From: an uncultured Saprospiraceae bacterium
GTDB taxonomy: Bacteria; Bacteroidota; Bacteroidia; Chitinophagales; Saprospiraceae
Reading direction: 5' to 3'
NCBI GenBank assembly: GCA_937928045.1
Contig: CALFWO010000017.1
Location: 62,001 to 126,000, forward strand
Length of the DNA stretch: 64,000 nt
The notes under the pieces are model-generated. The model did no database searches. It had not been told where the DNA came from and saw only the letters and a program-made list of their open reading frames with translations. The number at the start of each line of letters is the position of its first letter. Positions within the stretch are counted from its first letter, which is position 1. Both the position numbers and the translations under genes were made by a program. Below, piece by piece: positions 36,535 to 45,579 of the stretch.

Positions 36535-39522
36535 CTTTTTGAACACATCTCCAAGAACCACATTTTACAGGCCCTAACAAAAATAGATCAAGAAGGCTTC
36601 TCCGCTCGAAGAAAATCGACTGACTATCACTTAGTTTATCAAAACAAATGCTATCCACCAAAGTATGTGGTTTCTTTGGCCAGTTACATGGCAAACAATG
36701 ATTTCATACCTCATGATCAATTTGCAAGTGGAGAAAAAAGTGCCTGTTTTAACTTTTTACGAAGTCATGGATTTGACATCCACGCTCATGATGAAGTTAA
36801 AGATATACCTAGCGCTAAATCTGTTCAAACTAGGATTCAAAGGAAGTATGTAAATCGATTTCGCCGAAATGAATTAGACGATCAACTTTTCGAAGAATAC
36901 TTTGAAAAATATATCAACCATTGTTTAACATCAAATTGGTTGTCTGAATTGGAGGCTTATAAGTTTAGATTTGGAAGGTGGTTAACCGAAAGAATTGACT
37001 TTGAAACCCAGACAGATGAAGAGATTTTAGAAATTATTAAGGCATCTCAATTGGAACAGTTTGATCCTTTAACCAAAGAAAGAGGAATAAATTTTGTCCA
37101 AGTCCTAGTTCGTTACCATGACGATTTTATTAGATTAGAAGATGTTGAGCTTTTAAGGAAAATGATTGCCGGATATCTTATTGAGGATTGGGATCTTAGA
37201 AAATCTGATTCTACTTGGCCGGTTTTTTCAGTTTGGGCTGGTTTATTTATTCCAGAGCGATTTAAAATTATTGCCAAAGCTGAATTGATGCAAGGATTTA
37301 TTAAGCTTTATCATCTAAACCATCCGATTACCACAGAAGTACGAGGATTTAATTTGATGAATACTTATCTGAGCCATTTATCAATGGTAATGATTGAGCG
37401 TTACGAAAACCAATTAATTAGGTTAGTTAAAAGTGTATTTGGAGAAAATGAAGACTTGCAAAGTTCAGATATTGCTTGGTTTGTACAAGACTTTATGTTG
37501 TACTTAAATAAATACCTACCATCTTATTACTGGGTAAATCAAGGTAGTCAATATGACAATGAATTAAAAAATCAATGTATCTGTGCAGATGCGAGTAGTA
37601 CACAAACTCACCATAAACGTCTAAGTGAATTAAAATCTGGAGATATTCTTATACACTATGCGAATCAAGCTATTCAGGCAGTTTCGAAGGTTACGGCCGC
37701 TTCTGAAACTAAATCTCGCCCTTATCTCAACGACAATGAACAAGCATTAGTAGTAAGCACTAGATACTATCCTCTTGACCATCCCATTGCTATAGAAGAT
37801 ATTAAAAAGAGATTTGAGACAGACCAATCAATGCTGCCTAAGAAGTATGGTCCATTCAACAAGAATCTAGGAGTAGTTCAGTCCTATTGTTTATTATTTA
37901 ACAAGCCTTCATTCGACCTAATATTCGAGAATTCTCCATTTAGGAGTAAAAACCTATCAGATATGAAATTCCCTTTGAATAATATATTGTTCGGTCCTCC
38001 TGGAACCGGAAAAACGTTTAATACAATTAATTATGCTGTGGCAATTGTTGAAGGAAAAACCTTGGAAGAGATAAGAGCAGAGGAAAGAGGCGACATTAAA
38101 AACAGATATAACAAATATTTAGAAAAAGGAAAAATTGTATTTACTACTTTCCACCAGTCAATGAGTTATGAAGATTTCATTGAAGGAATTAAACCCACTT
38201 TGTCGCCTGAAGAAGATAATGGAGGTGATATCCAGTATGAAATTAGAGATGGAATATTTAAAGAATTAGTCGAAATAAGTCTTGGGGAGAATGCCATCCA
38301 ACAAAAAGCGGCAGATTCGCTATATGTTGATAAAAAATATTTCAAAGAGAATATTAATAAAATTTCACTAGGTAATTCTCAAAGCCCTGAGGATAATGAT
38401 ATTTACAAATATTGTATAGAAAACAATTGTGTAGCATTGGGTTGGGGTGAAAATCTTGATTATACTGGTGCTTCTTCCAAAGTTGAGATTCGAAAGATAT
38501 TTGAAAGCTTAGAAGGTTATAAATCCAAAAAAGATTTCAATGTTGATGCGATGTATCGATTCATGATTTGGATGAAAAAGGGACAATTGGTATTTATACC
38601 AAATGGAAATAAGAAACTAAGAGCGATTGGCGTCGTCGATGGTGATTATCAATATAATCCGGAAGCACCAATTCGTTATTCTCAATTCAGGCCAGTAAAG
38701 TGGTTGCATGTGGATTTGGATATTCCAATAAAGAGTATCTATCCAAAATACTTCAGTCAACAATCTATTTATCAAATATATGGCTCGGAGATAGATCAGT
38801 CCTATTTTACTAATGACGGAGCGAATAAAAAAGAGAAGGATAATTATGTTTTGATTATTGATGAAATCAATAGAGGAAATGTCTCTCAAATATTCGGAGA
38901 ATTAATAACACTGATTGAAGACAACAAAAGACTGGGAAGAGACGAAGAACTTAAAATTAAGCTCCCGTATAGTAAGGAAGAATTTGGAGTTCCAGCAAAT
39001 ATTCATATCATTGGCACTATGAACACCGCTGACCGCTCCGTAGAAGCGTTAGATACAGCATTGCGTCGAAGGTTCAGTTTCCTAGAAATCCCGCCTGATC
39101 CAAAATTGATTAAAACGGCTGGACTTTCCAAGGGTATGATCGAATCGTTTGATTTAGTAGAACTCTTAACTACAATCAATGGCCGAATAGAGAAATTATT
39201 GGACAAAGATCATATGATCGGTCATAGCTACTTTTTATCTACAAGTAGCTTAGCAGATTTCAAAGCGGTCTTTCAGAATAAAATCATTCCATTGCTTCAA
39301 GAATATTTCTTTGGCGATTTTGGTAAAATAGGATTGGTCATTGGCAAAGGATTTTTTAAACCCCAAGTAGACAATGTTGGCGAGAATTTCTTCGCAGATT
39401 TCAATTACGATGGAACTAGTCAACTTGTGGAACGAAAAGTCTATCATCTATTAGACGTTGAAAAAATGTCAGATGAAGCATTTGGCGATGCGCTGAACAT
39501 GCTTATGAGAAAGACTAATTAG
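36505..39522 (+). CDS. mcrB: McrB-like GTPase of a modification-dependent restriction system, with extra recognition domains
   Basis: A 1005-residue protein. The N-terminal ~95 residues look like a ScoMcrA-type head domain (NKCYPPKYVVSLASYM, SGEKSACFNFLRSHGFD). Residues about 350-480 include an EVE-like segment (LKSGDILIHYANQAIQAVSK). The AAA domain has Walker A FGPPGTGKT (GPPGTGKT at 497-504), TFHQSMSYEDFIEGIKP, Walker B LIIDEINRGN (Asp 786) and the McrB mark MNTADRS (Asn 840). Between Walker A and B lies an insertion of about 190 residues (roughly 590-775) that again resembles an EVE-type module (ENNCVALGWGENLDYTG, YRFMIWMKKGQLVFIP). The start lies in a 15-bp tandem repeat: ATG at 36505 or 36520. 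Overlaps mcrC by one base. Confidence 0.85.
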   Translation: MSEQNMSEQNLFEHISKNHILQALTKIDQEGFSARRKSTDYHLVYQNKCYPPKYVVSLASYMANNDFIPHDQFASGEKSACFNFLRSHGFDIHAHDEVKDIPSAKSVQTRIQRKYVNRFRRNELDDQLFEEYFEKYINHCLTSNWLSELEAYKFRFGRWLTERIDFETQTDEEILEIIKASQLEQFDPLTKERGINFVQVLVRYHDDFIRLEDVELLRKMIAGYLIEDWDLRKSDSTWPVFSVWAGLFIPERFKIIAKAELMQGFIKLYHLNHPITTEVRGFNLMNTYLSHLSMVMIERYENQLIRLVKSVFGENEDLQSSDIAWFVQDFMLYLNKYLPSYYWVNQGSQYDNELKNQCICADASSTQTHHKRLSELKSGDILIHYANQAIQAVSKVTAASETKSRPYLNDNEQALVVSTRYYPLDHPIAIEDIKKRFETDQSMLPKKYGPFNKNLGVVQSYCLLFNKPSFDLIFENSPFRSKNLSDMKFPLNNILFGPPGTGKTFNTINYAVAIVEGKTLEEIRAEERGDIKNRYNKYLEKGKIVFTTFHQSMSYEDFIEGIKPTLSPEEDNGGDIQYEIRDGIFKELVEISLGENAIQQKAADSLYVDKKYFKENINKISLGNSQSPEDNDIYKYCIENNCVALGWGENLDYTGASSKVEIRKIFESLEGYKSKKDFNVDAMYRFMIWMKKGQLVFIPNGNKKLRAIGVVDGDYQYNPEAPIRYSQFRPVKWLHVDLDIPIKSIYPKYFSQQSIYQIYGSEIDQSYFTNDGANKKEKDNYVLIIDEINRGNVSQIFGELITLIEDNKRLGRDEELKIKLPYSKEEFGVPANIHIIGTMNTADRSVEALDTALRRRFSFLEIPPDPKLIKTAGLSKGMIESFDLVELLTTINGRIEKLLDKDHMIGHSYFLSTSSLADFKAVFQNKIIPLLQEYFFGDFGKIGLVIGKGFFKPQVDNVGENFFADFNYDGTSQLVERKVYHLLDVEKMSDEAFGDALNMLMRKTN

Positions 39523-40775
39523 TGGGAAAACGAAAAAATACAATTACTATATACGAGCATCAGGTACTGCGCACAGATCGTGGTATAGATAGACTTTCTC
39601 CGGATGAATTAACTTCACTACAAACATTTCATGGTGAAAAAGGAGTTCCTTATTACAATCTGATTTACAACGGTGTGCGATTCAATGAACATGTTGGAGT
39701 AATTCAGGTCGGAAGGACGGTGATTGAAGTTTTACCGAAGGCGGACAAGTCTAAGGATTCGACTAAATGGCGTGAACTATTAATCGGCATGCTACAGTCA
39801 GTTGGCCTATTTAAAATCCACGCTCCAAGTTCGAGTAATCTAAGTTTAAAGACCAACTCTATCCTTGATCTATATTTTGAGTTGTTTATCAAAGAACTGG
39901 AGTCCATACTCCATCGAGGGTTAATTAAAAAGTATCGAAAGGTAGTAAGCAATCAAACCGCATTGAAAGGCAGTATTCAATTTGCCCAGCACATCAACAA
40001 GAATCTAATTCATAAGGAACGCTTCTTTGTTAAGCATTCAACATATGATCAGCAACATGGCTTGCATGCTATCCTTTACAAAGCGCTTAAACTCCTCAAG
40101 TTTATTAATGTAAACACTGCTCTGAATAGCAGGATAGGTTCTCTGCTCTTAGATTTTCCCGAGCAAACGGATATTAAGGTGTCTTCGACCACTTTTGATA
40201 AAATTGCATACAATAGGAAAACTGCACCTTACAAGGATGCCATAGAAATAGCAAGATTAATATTATTGAATTATCATCCAGATCTGAGTAAAGGGAATAA
40301 TAATGTATTGGCCTTGATGTTCAATATGAATTTACTTTGGGAGCAGTTTGTCTATGTTAGTTTGAGGAAATACAAACCAGCAGGAGTGACGGTCACAGCG
40401 CAAAATTCAAAGAACTTTTGGAAGCCCGAAAATGGATATCGATCAAAGATTAGACCTGACATTGTCATTAATAAAGGAAAGCCTACGTGTGTAGTAATCG
40501 ATACTAAGTGGAAGAATTTGAATGGGAAGAATCCTTCGCCAGATGATCTAAGGCAGTTATTTGTTTATCTGAAGTACTATGGGGCTAGGAAGGTTGCGCT
40601 TGTTTATCCCGGAGATGAAACTAAGTGTCAATCTGGTCGGTACTATCCACACAGTGGAGATATAAATATTGAATCCAGTGCAGAAGAATGTAGTGTGATA
40701 ACCTTGGCTGTTGAAGATAATATCAGCGAGTGGCAGGAAAAAATATGTGAAGAGTTAATAAAACAGTCGATTTAG
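39522..40775 (+). CDS. mcrC: McrC-like nuclease subunit
   Basis: A 417-residue protein starting with GTG that overlaps the mcrB stop (TAGTG). The N-terminal part has KNTITIYEHQVLRTDRG and a segment VIQVGRTVIEVLPKADKS typical of McrC. The C-terminal PD-(D/E)xK nuclease is seen in KIRPDIVINKGKPTCVVIDT followed by KWK, with D313, D327 and K329. It should be recruited by McrB and cut modified DNA. Confidence 0.88.
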   Translation: MGKRKNTITIYEHQVLRTDRGIDRLSPDELTSLQTFHGEKGVPYYNLIYNGVRFNEHVGVIQVGRTVIEVLPKADKSKDSTKWRELLIGMLQSVGLFKIHAPSSSNLSLKTNSILDLYFELFIKELESILHRGLIKKYRKVVSNQTALKGSIQFAQHINKNLIHKERFFVKHSTYDQQHGLHAILYKALKLLKFINVNTALNSRIGSLLLDFPEQTDIKVSSTTFDKIAYNRKTAPYKDAIEIARLILLNYHPDLSKGNNNVLALMFNMNLLWEQFVYVSLRKYKPAGVTVTAQNSKNFWKPENGYRSKIRPDIVINKGKPTCVVIDTKWKNLNGKNPSPDDLRQLFVYLKYYGARKVALVYPGDETKCQSGRYYPHSGDINIESSAEECSVITLAVEDNISEWQEKICEELIKQSI

Positions 40776-40809
40776 AAATTATAAAGCAATCTTAAATAAA
40801 ATAGTTGAA

Positions 40810-42420
40810 ATGTTAAATACTAAAGTAGATCCAAGAGCGGTTTTGAATGATTTCTTTAATGAATTCTTGACACATTATAAAACTAAAACAATACTTGTTT
40901 TATCTATTTCAAATTTTGGACTGTATTCTGACCTAGGTAATTCGATTAAGGTTACTGGTTTAGATTGGGGAAAAGATATAGACACAAATTTTGATTTAGT
41001 ACTATGCGACCTACCTTTTGGACCAAAAAAAGTTCTTATCGATGATGACACTAAAACTAAATTTCCTGAAAATTGGAAATATTTGGTCCAAGCATTAAGT
41101 TATATAGGTAATAACGGTATTGCGTTTTTCAATGTAGAGCCAAGAATATTACATGGAAAAAACGGAATTGAGTTTATAAAATACTTAGAAATGAAAGGAT
41201 ATTTCATTAATTCTGTATTGAATCCTCCGGAAAAAATACTACATCCAACAACATCATTTAGACCAATATTGATTGGAATTCAAAGAATTAGCAATAAAGA
41301 GTATTTTATCGGAGAAATTGGTAATGAGAGCATTCCGGCCTTATCTGAAAATTTATATAAAAGAGTTGATCTGGGAAATTTAGAACAAGGCCATCTCGTA
41401 AAGAAGGAATTGTTTGAATCATTTGAAAAATTCAAAATTGACAAACAAATATTAAACTTAAAGACTCAATATAAAAATTACGAGAAATATACTCTAAAGT
41501 CAATTTGTAAGAATATTAACTTGACGAGAACCTCTTTTGAAGCAGTCCAAAATTCAATATACTTACCTAAAATTGGATCATCTGCAGTCACTTCTAAAAT
41601 CGAAAATATTAAAATAAAACATCAAAATATTTTTCAAATAACTCTGGATGAAGCTTTCGTACAATCCGAATATCTAAGTCTATTTTTCAAATCAGAAATA
41701 GGAAGGATGACACTTCGCTCTTTAAATACAGGTAGTTTTATTCCCAACATAACGAAAGCATCAATTGAAAACTGCGTTGTCGCTGTACCAACTTTAGACG
41801 AACAGCAAATCCTAGTACATACAAATAATAAATTGAGAGAACTTCAGTTAACTATTAATGATTTAAAAAATGAATTAAGTTTAAATCCTCAAAATGCAGG
41901 TATAATTCTAGATCAATTTGATTCTATGTCTAAGTTCCTTAAAGAAATGACCAAGGAAGACGAAATTTTAGGAATTATTAGAAAAGGAGAAGGAAAAAAA
42001 ATAGAGTTTAAACAAACATTTTCCAAAAATATTAGAACAGGTAAAAGTGATAAAGAAATTCAAAAATCAGCATTGAAAAATGTTGTAGGATTTTTAAATG
42101 CTGATGGAGGTTGTCTTTTGGTAGGTGTAACGGACGAAGGAATGATTACAGGAATTAAAGATGATTTTTACAAATCGGATGATAAATACCTAAACAAATT
42201 CAAAGATATTTTGAAATCAAAAATTGGCGTCGAATTTTTCTCCTTTATAGAATATAATATTTTCACTGTCATGGGCAAGAAAGTATTGAAAATTGATTGT
42301 AAACCATCAAAAGATCCTTGCTTTTATGAAGAGGTGGAGTTTTATGTTAGGTCAAATCCCGCAACGGATAGATTAGAAGGAAAAAAGCAAATGGAATATA
42401 TTAGAAGGCACTTTGGGTAA
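40810..42420 (+). CDS. Fusion of methyltransferase-like fragment, HsdS-like recognition segment and Schlafen/AlbA_2 domain
   Basis: A 536-residue protein. Residues 25-160 resemble the second half of an N6-adenine methyltransferase fold: FDLVLCDLPFG (residues 61-71) stands where NPPY/F would be, and LNPPEKILHPTTSFRPILIG follows; the SAM-binding DPACGSGG motif is missing, so methylation is unlikely. Residues about 220-360 look like half an HsdS (SLNTGSFIPNITKASIEN, VAVPTLDEQQILV and a coiled coil). Residues about 390-536 are an AlbA_2/Schlafen-type domain (KGEGKKIEFKQTF, VVGFLNADGGCLLVGVTDEG). It starts 34 bp after mcrC. Probably a DNA- or RNA-binding helper of the defence cluster; no named family is known to the annotator. 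Confidence 0.75.
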   Translation: MLNTKVDPRAVLNDFFNEFLTHYKTKTILVLSISNFGLYSDLGNSIKVTGLDWGKDIDTNFDLVLCDLPFGPKKVLIDDDTKTKFPENWKYLVQALSYIGNNGIAFFNVEPRILHGKNGIEFIKYLEMKGYFINSVLNPPEKILHPTTSFRPILIGIQRISNKEYFIGEIGNESIPALSENLYKRVDLGNLEQGHLVKKELFESFEKFKIDKQILNLKTQYKNYEKYTLKSICKNINLTRTSFEAVQNSIYLPKIGSSAVTSKIENIKIKHQNIFQITLDEAFVQSEYLSLFFKSEIGRMTLRSLNTGSFIPNITKASIENCVVAVPTLDEQQILVHTNNKLRELQLTINDLKNELSLNPQNAGIILDQFDSMSKFLKEMTKEDEILGIIRKGEGKKIEFKQTFSKNIRTGKSDKEIQKSALKNVVGFLNADGGCLLVGVTDEGMITGIKDDFYKSDDKYLNKFKDILKSKIGVEFFSFIEYNIFTVMGKKVLKIDCKPSKDPCFYEEVEFYVRSNPATDRLEGKKQMEYIRRHFG

Positions 42421-42712
42421 AGGAATGTAACCAAAAGCAATTAATTCAATTATCATTTAAGCAAGTATAATTTATACTGCAAGTAAATCTTACTAACTAC
42501 TTCTAATAGTATCCATTATTACCTCAAAATCAAAATAGGTGCCATAGACAATTAGCTCTTGTTCTGATTTTCTAATTTTATTCTTAAAATTTAAAGTTGC
42601 TTCCTTTCTCAGTAGGGATTCCCCTCAAAAAGGACCCCCAGCTCCATCCTGGCAACAGTACCCTCCTCTGTTTCCTTTTCACATTTATTTTTCACATTTA
42701 AATTTAATTACA

Positions 42713-43093
42713 ATGGTAACTATTGTAGACTACCGGAAGTCCACCAATTCGGAAGGACAGGACTATTTTTCACTTAAACTTCAAGGAGATATTGAAATGA
42801 TACAATCTTCTTCTGGTTCCTTTTACGCCACCGCTAAAACAGCATTCATTTCCTCGACATTTGATGAAGAAGGATGTAAAGCTATGATCGGGAACAAAAT
42901 TCCTGGCTCAATTGAAAAGGAAGAATCAGAACCTTATGATTACACTATCGAATCTACCGGAGAAGTTATTCAATTATCCCATCGCTATCGATTTAAGCCT
43001 GAAGGAGCTAGAACTTCTAGTAAACCGAGTCCTATTAAAAGAAATAGACTAGATCTGGCAACACTTCGACAGGCTAGTAACGGACAAGGTTAA
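42713..43093 (+). CDS. Conserved hypothetical protein of Bacteroidota elements
   Basis: A 126-residue protein starting MVTIVDYRKSTNSEGQDYFS. Features include GSFYATAKTAFISSTFDEEG, KIPGSIEKEESEPYDY and TGEVIQLSHRYRFKPEG, ending in a basic tail (KPSPIKRNR). Length and mixed beta content would fit a small nucleic-acid-binding accessory protein, but no family is assigned. It is the first gene of a plus-strand group with the Sak4-like ATPase and the DUF3871 gene, and the 290 bp before it hold no gene. Confidence 0.7.
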   Translation: MVTIVDYRKSTNSEGQDYFSLKLQGDIEMIQSSSGSFYATAKTAFISSTFDEEGCKAMIGNKIPGSIEKEESEPYDYTIESTGEVIQLSHRYRFKPEGARTSSKPSPIKRNRLDLATLRQASNGQG

Positions 43094-43336
43094 TTAAAAG
43101 GGAGTCAGAAGTCAATTTTTGATGTAAACATGTTCTGAAACTCCTATAAACTACTATAGCTAATGCTTGTGCTAATAACAAATTAGAGGCTATTAAGGTC
43201 AATACTAAATTATAAGCCTTTATCCTTTATAACTCCTTTTAGTATGCTATTAACTTCTACTGCTTTTTTACAGGCATTAGCTATTTCATTATTCACATTC
43301 AAAATTATTTCATCAGAAAAATTAATAATAAATATT

Positions 43337-44134
43337 ATGAAAATAAGAAAAGCGACCAAAAAGCAAAGTAAAATAAAAATGAGTCTGCAAGGTCCTGCTG
43401 GTAGCGGGAAAAGCTTCAGTAGTATTTTGCTAGCGAAAGGTTTGGTATCTGATTTAAGCAAAGTCGTAGTAATTGATACCGAGTCTGGTAGTGCAGATTT
43501 ATATTCTCACCTAGGCGACTATCAAGTTTTAAGATTAGTTCCGCCGTATAGTCCGGAACGATATATCGAAGCTATTGAGTCTTGTGAAAAGTTCGGAGCT
43601 GAAGTTATCATCATTGATTCCATTAGCCATTGTTGGGAGGAGTTACTATTCTATCATAGCCAGTTACCCGGCAATAGTTTCTCTAATTGGGGTAAGGTAA
43701 CACCTAGACAAAATCAATTTTTAAGAAAGATCCTGAGCTCCAGCGCTCACGTCATCGCCACCTTAAGAGTGAAACAGGATTACGTACTAAGCGAAAAAAC
43801 CAATGGAAAGGTTCAGGTGGAAAAACTAGGTCTAAAGTCTATTCAAAGAGATGGCGTTGATTATGAATTTACAGTCTCTTTCGAATTAGATATGCAAAAC
43901 AACGCAAAGGCTATTAAAGATCGTACTGGTTTATTTGCAAATCAACCTGCATTTAAGATTTCCAGCGAAACGGGTAGGACAATCGCTAACTGGTGTACTT
44001 CTGGGTTATCAGCTAATGACATTTCAGAGATGATAAGCAATTCTAAGAACGAAGCTGAACTAGTTGAAATCTATAAGAGCTATCCAGATTTCTATCATGT
44101 CCTTCAAGATGAATTTATCAACCGTAAGGAATAA
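43337..44134 (+). CDS. Sak4-like (AAA_24) ATPase, phage-type recombination protein
   Basis: A 265-residue RecA-fold ATPase. Walker A QGPAGSGKSFSS (GPAGSGKS at 19-26), then VVVIDTESGSADLYS and Walker B EVIIIDSISHCWEE. The order and the ESGSA segment fit the AAA_24/Sak4 group, single-strand annealing or recombination ATPases of phages and elements. The ATG at 43244 would add 31 residues with poor resemblance; the ATG at 43337 (MKIRKATKKQSKIK) is chosen. It likely helps element replication or recombination. Confidence 0.78.
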   Translation: MKIRKATKKQSKIKMSLQGPAGSGKSFSSILLAKGLVSDLSKVVVIDTESGSADLYSHLGDYQVLRLVPPYSPERYIEAIESCEKFGAEVIIIDSISHCWEELLFYHSQLPGNSFSNWGKVTPRQNQFLRKILSSSAHVIATLRVKQDYVLSEKTNGKVQVEKLGLKSIQRDGVDYEFTVSFELDMQNNAKAIKDRTGLFANQPAFKISSETGRTIANWCTSGLSANDISEMISNSKNEAELVEIYKSYPDFYHVLQDEFINRKE

Positions 44135-44162
44135 TTTTCTTTAACATCAAAATCTAAGCAAA

Positions 44163-45137
44163 ATGGAACAACTACAGCATCTTAATTTACCAGCGCCTTC
44201 TTCAAACGGTATAGATTCCTCTATAATAACTAATGAACCATTTATTGCAGCTAATACTATTAGTATCTCTCAAGAGGAGATAATGGATAAGCATATCATT
44301 CCTGTTTTTGTGAAAGATAATACTCCGTTAATATCTCATATGGATTTTGTAGCGCTTGCTAAAAAGAAGGCGGAGGAATTTTACAACATTAAAATCCTTA
44401 GCTCATGTATTCGCGTATCTCATCCTATTAAAGGTAGAATCTATTCCGCGCGTAAAAAGCCCGTAAAGGACTTATTGGAGCATGAGAAAACGATCTATTA
44501 CGAGCGAATGGCCTTTACATTGACTATTCCAGGTTTTAAAACAACTCTGCACGGAAAAGAAGTCGATCTTAAGTTAGTAGGCGTTAAGTCTTATCAGCAA
44601 GATAATCTTTATCAAAAGTCAGGTGGCATTCAGAAGTTTAAAATTGGTATTGGCTATCAGGTCCTAGCTTGTACTAATCTTTGCCTAACTGCTGATGGAG
44701 CTGCTTTTGATATTAAAGTGCAGTCTATAGAAGGACTAAGTTCTGCTTTAGATGAACTGCTTAATAGCTTTGATCCAGTTGCTAACATGGATAACTTCTC
44801 TAAACTCGATGAAGACTTCTTAACAGAACAGCAGTTTGCTAATTTATTGGGTAGGTGTAGGATGTATCCGTTCTTAAGTAAGGAGGCTAAATTAGACTTA
44901 CCCAACTTGCGGTTATCTGATCGTCAGGTATCGTTAGTGGCTAAGAACTACTACAAGGATGGTTTGGATGTTAGTAGTGGTATTAGTCTTTGGGAGTTGT
45001 ACAACTTGATGACTGATGCTGTGAAGACCTCTTACATTGATACTTTTCTGGAGCGGAATCTTGGGGCTTTTGAGTTGGTTAAAGGGATTCAAGGGGCACT
45101 CGAAAAAGAGAACGGCTTTAGTTGGTTTTTGAATTAG
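44163..45137 (+). CDS. DUF3871 family protein
   Basis: A 324-residue protein. Marks are CIRVSHPIKGRIYSARKKPV, RMAFTLTIPGFKTTLHGKEV, LVGVKSYQQDNLYQKSGG and VLACTNLCLTADGA, a pattern of the DUF3871 family found in Bacteroidota mobile elements (phage-style DUF932-like proteins are a looser comparison). Function unknown; placed 28 bp after the Sak4-like gene, so co-transcribed. It may take part in element replication. Confidence 0.75.
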   Translation: MEQLQHLNLPAPSSNGIDSSIITNEPFIAANTISISQEEIMDKHIIPVFVKDNTPLISHMDFVALAKKKAEEFYNIKILSSCIRVSHPIKGRIYSARKKPVKDLLEHEKTIYYERMAFTLTIPGFKTTLHGKEVDLKLVGVKSYQQDNLYQKSGGIQKFKIGIGYQVLACTNLCLTADGAAFDIKVQSIEGLSSALDELLNSFDPVANMDNFSKLDEDFLTEQQFANLLGRCRMYPFLSKEAKLDLPNLRLSDRQVSLVAKNYYKDGLDVSSGISLWELYNLMTDAVKTSYIDTFLERNLGAFELVKGIQGALEKENGFSWFLN

Positions 45138-45197
45138 AACAAATTTTAAATGGGTTTCATGGCAAAATTCATGGAACCCATTGATTTATAGATTAAG

Positions 45198-45361
45198 ATG
45201 CCAAAGATTAGACTAGACTAAGGTTATTCATTGAAGTAAAAAATTGTGTCTATTTACCTTCAGAAATTACTGAATTTTTAAATAAACTAGTTCAACCGGA
45301 AAGACAATTTTTTGAAAATACATTGGGACTATATCTATATGCAAAAGGCCATTTTCGGTGA
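45198..45361 (+). pseudogene. Possible decayed small gene
   Basis: ATG at 45198 opens MPKIRLD and stops; another frame continues LFIEVKNCVYLPSEITEFLN and on to KGHFR before a TGA at 45361. The protein-like run suggests a frameshifted remnant, but it is short and no family is recognised. Confidence 0.22.
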
Positions 45362-45429
45362 TTTTTTAATTACTAAAATAACCATAACCAATTCTTAAGT
45401 CTGTTATGTATCTGAACACATAAAGTATT

Positions 45430-45569
45430 AACCATTTACCACCCATAATATAATAGTAAGTGGTTGGTTGTTTTTTTTAATTTAAAATTAAAAAGGACTC
45501 AACGTGAAAAGTTGAATCCTTTTTTAATATTTACCACCAATCAATTTATAAGGTGGGTGGTAAATGGTT
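45430..45569. repeat. 140-bp segment bounded by 16-bp inverted repeats, MITE-like
   Basis: AACCATTTACCACCCA at 45430-45445 and its exact complement at 45554-45569. A third related site, ATTTACCACCAA, lies at 45529-45540. A terminator hairpin is inside. It lies between the two convergent gene groups of the element. It could be a miniature transposon, a protein-binding array, or part of an origin. Confidence 0.5.
45490..45525. terminator. Bidirectional terminator between convergent genes
   Basis: AAAAAGGACTCAAC pairs with GTTGAATCCTTTTT (one mismatch) over a 7-nt loop. T-runs lie on both sides when read in either direction. It sits between the DUF3871 gene (plus) and the RepA-like gene (minus). 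Confidence 0.8.
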
Positions 45570-45579
45570 TAGATCAGAG

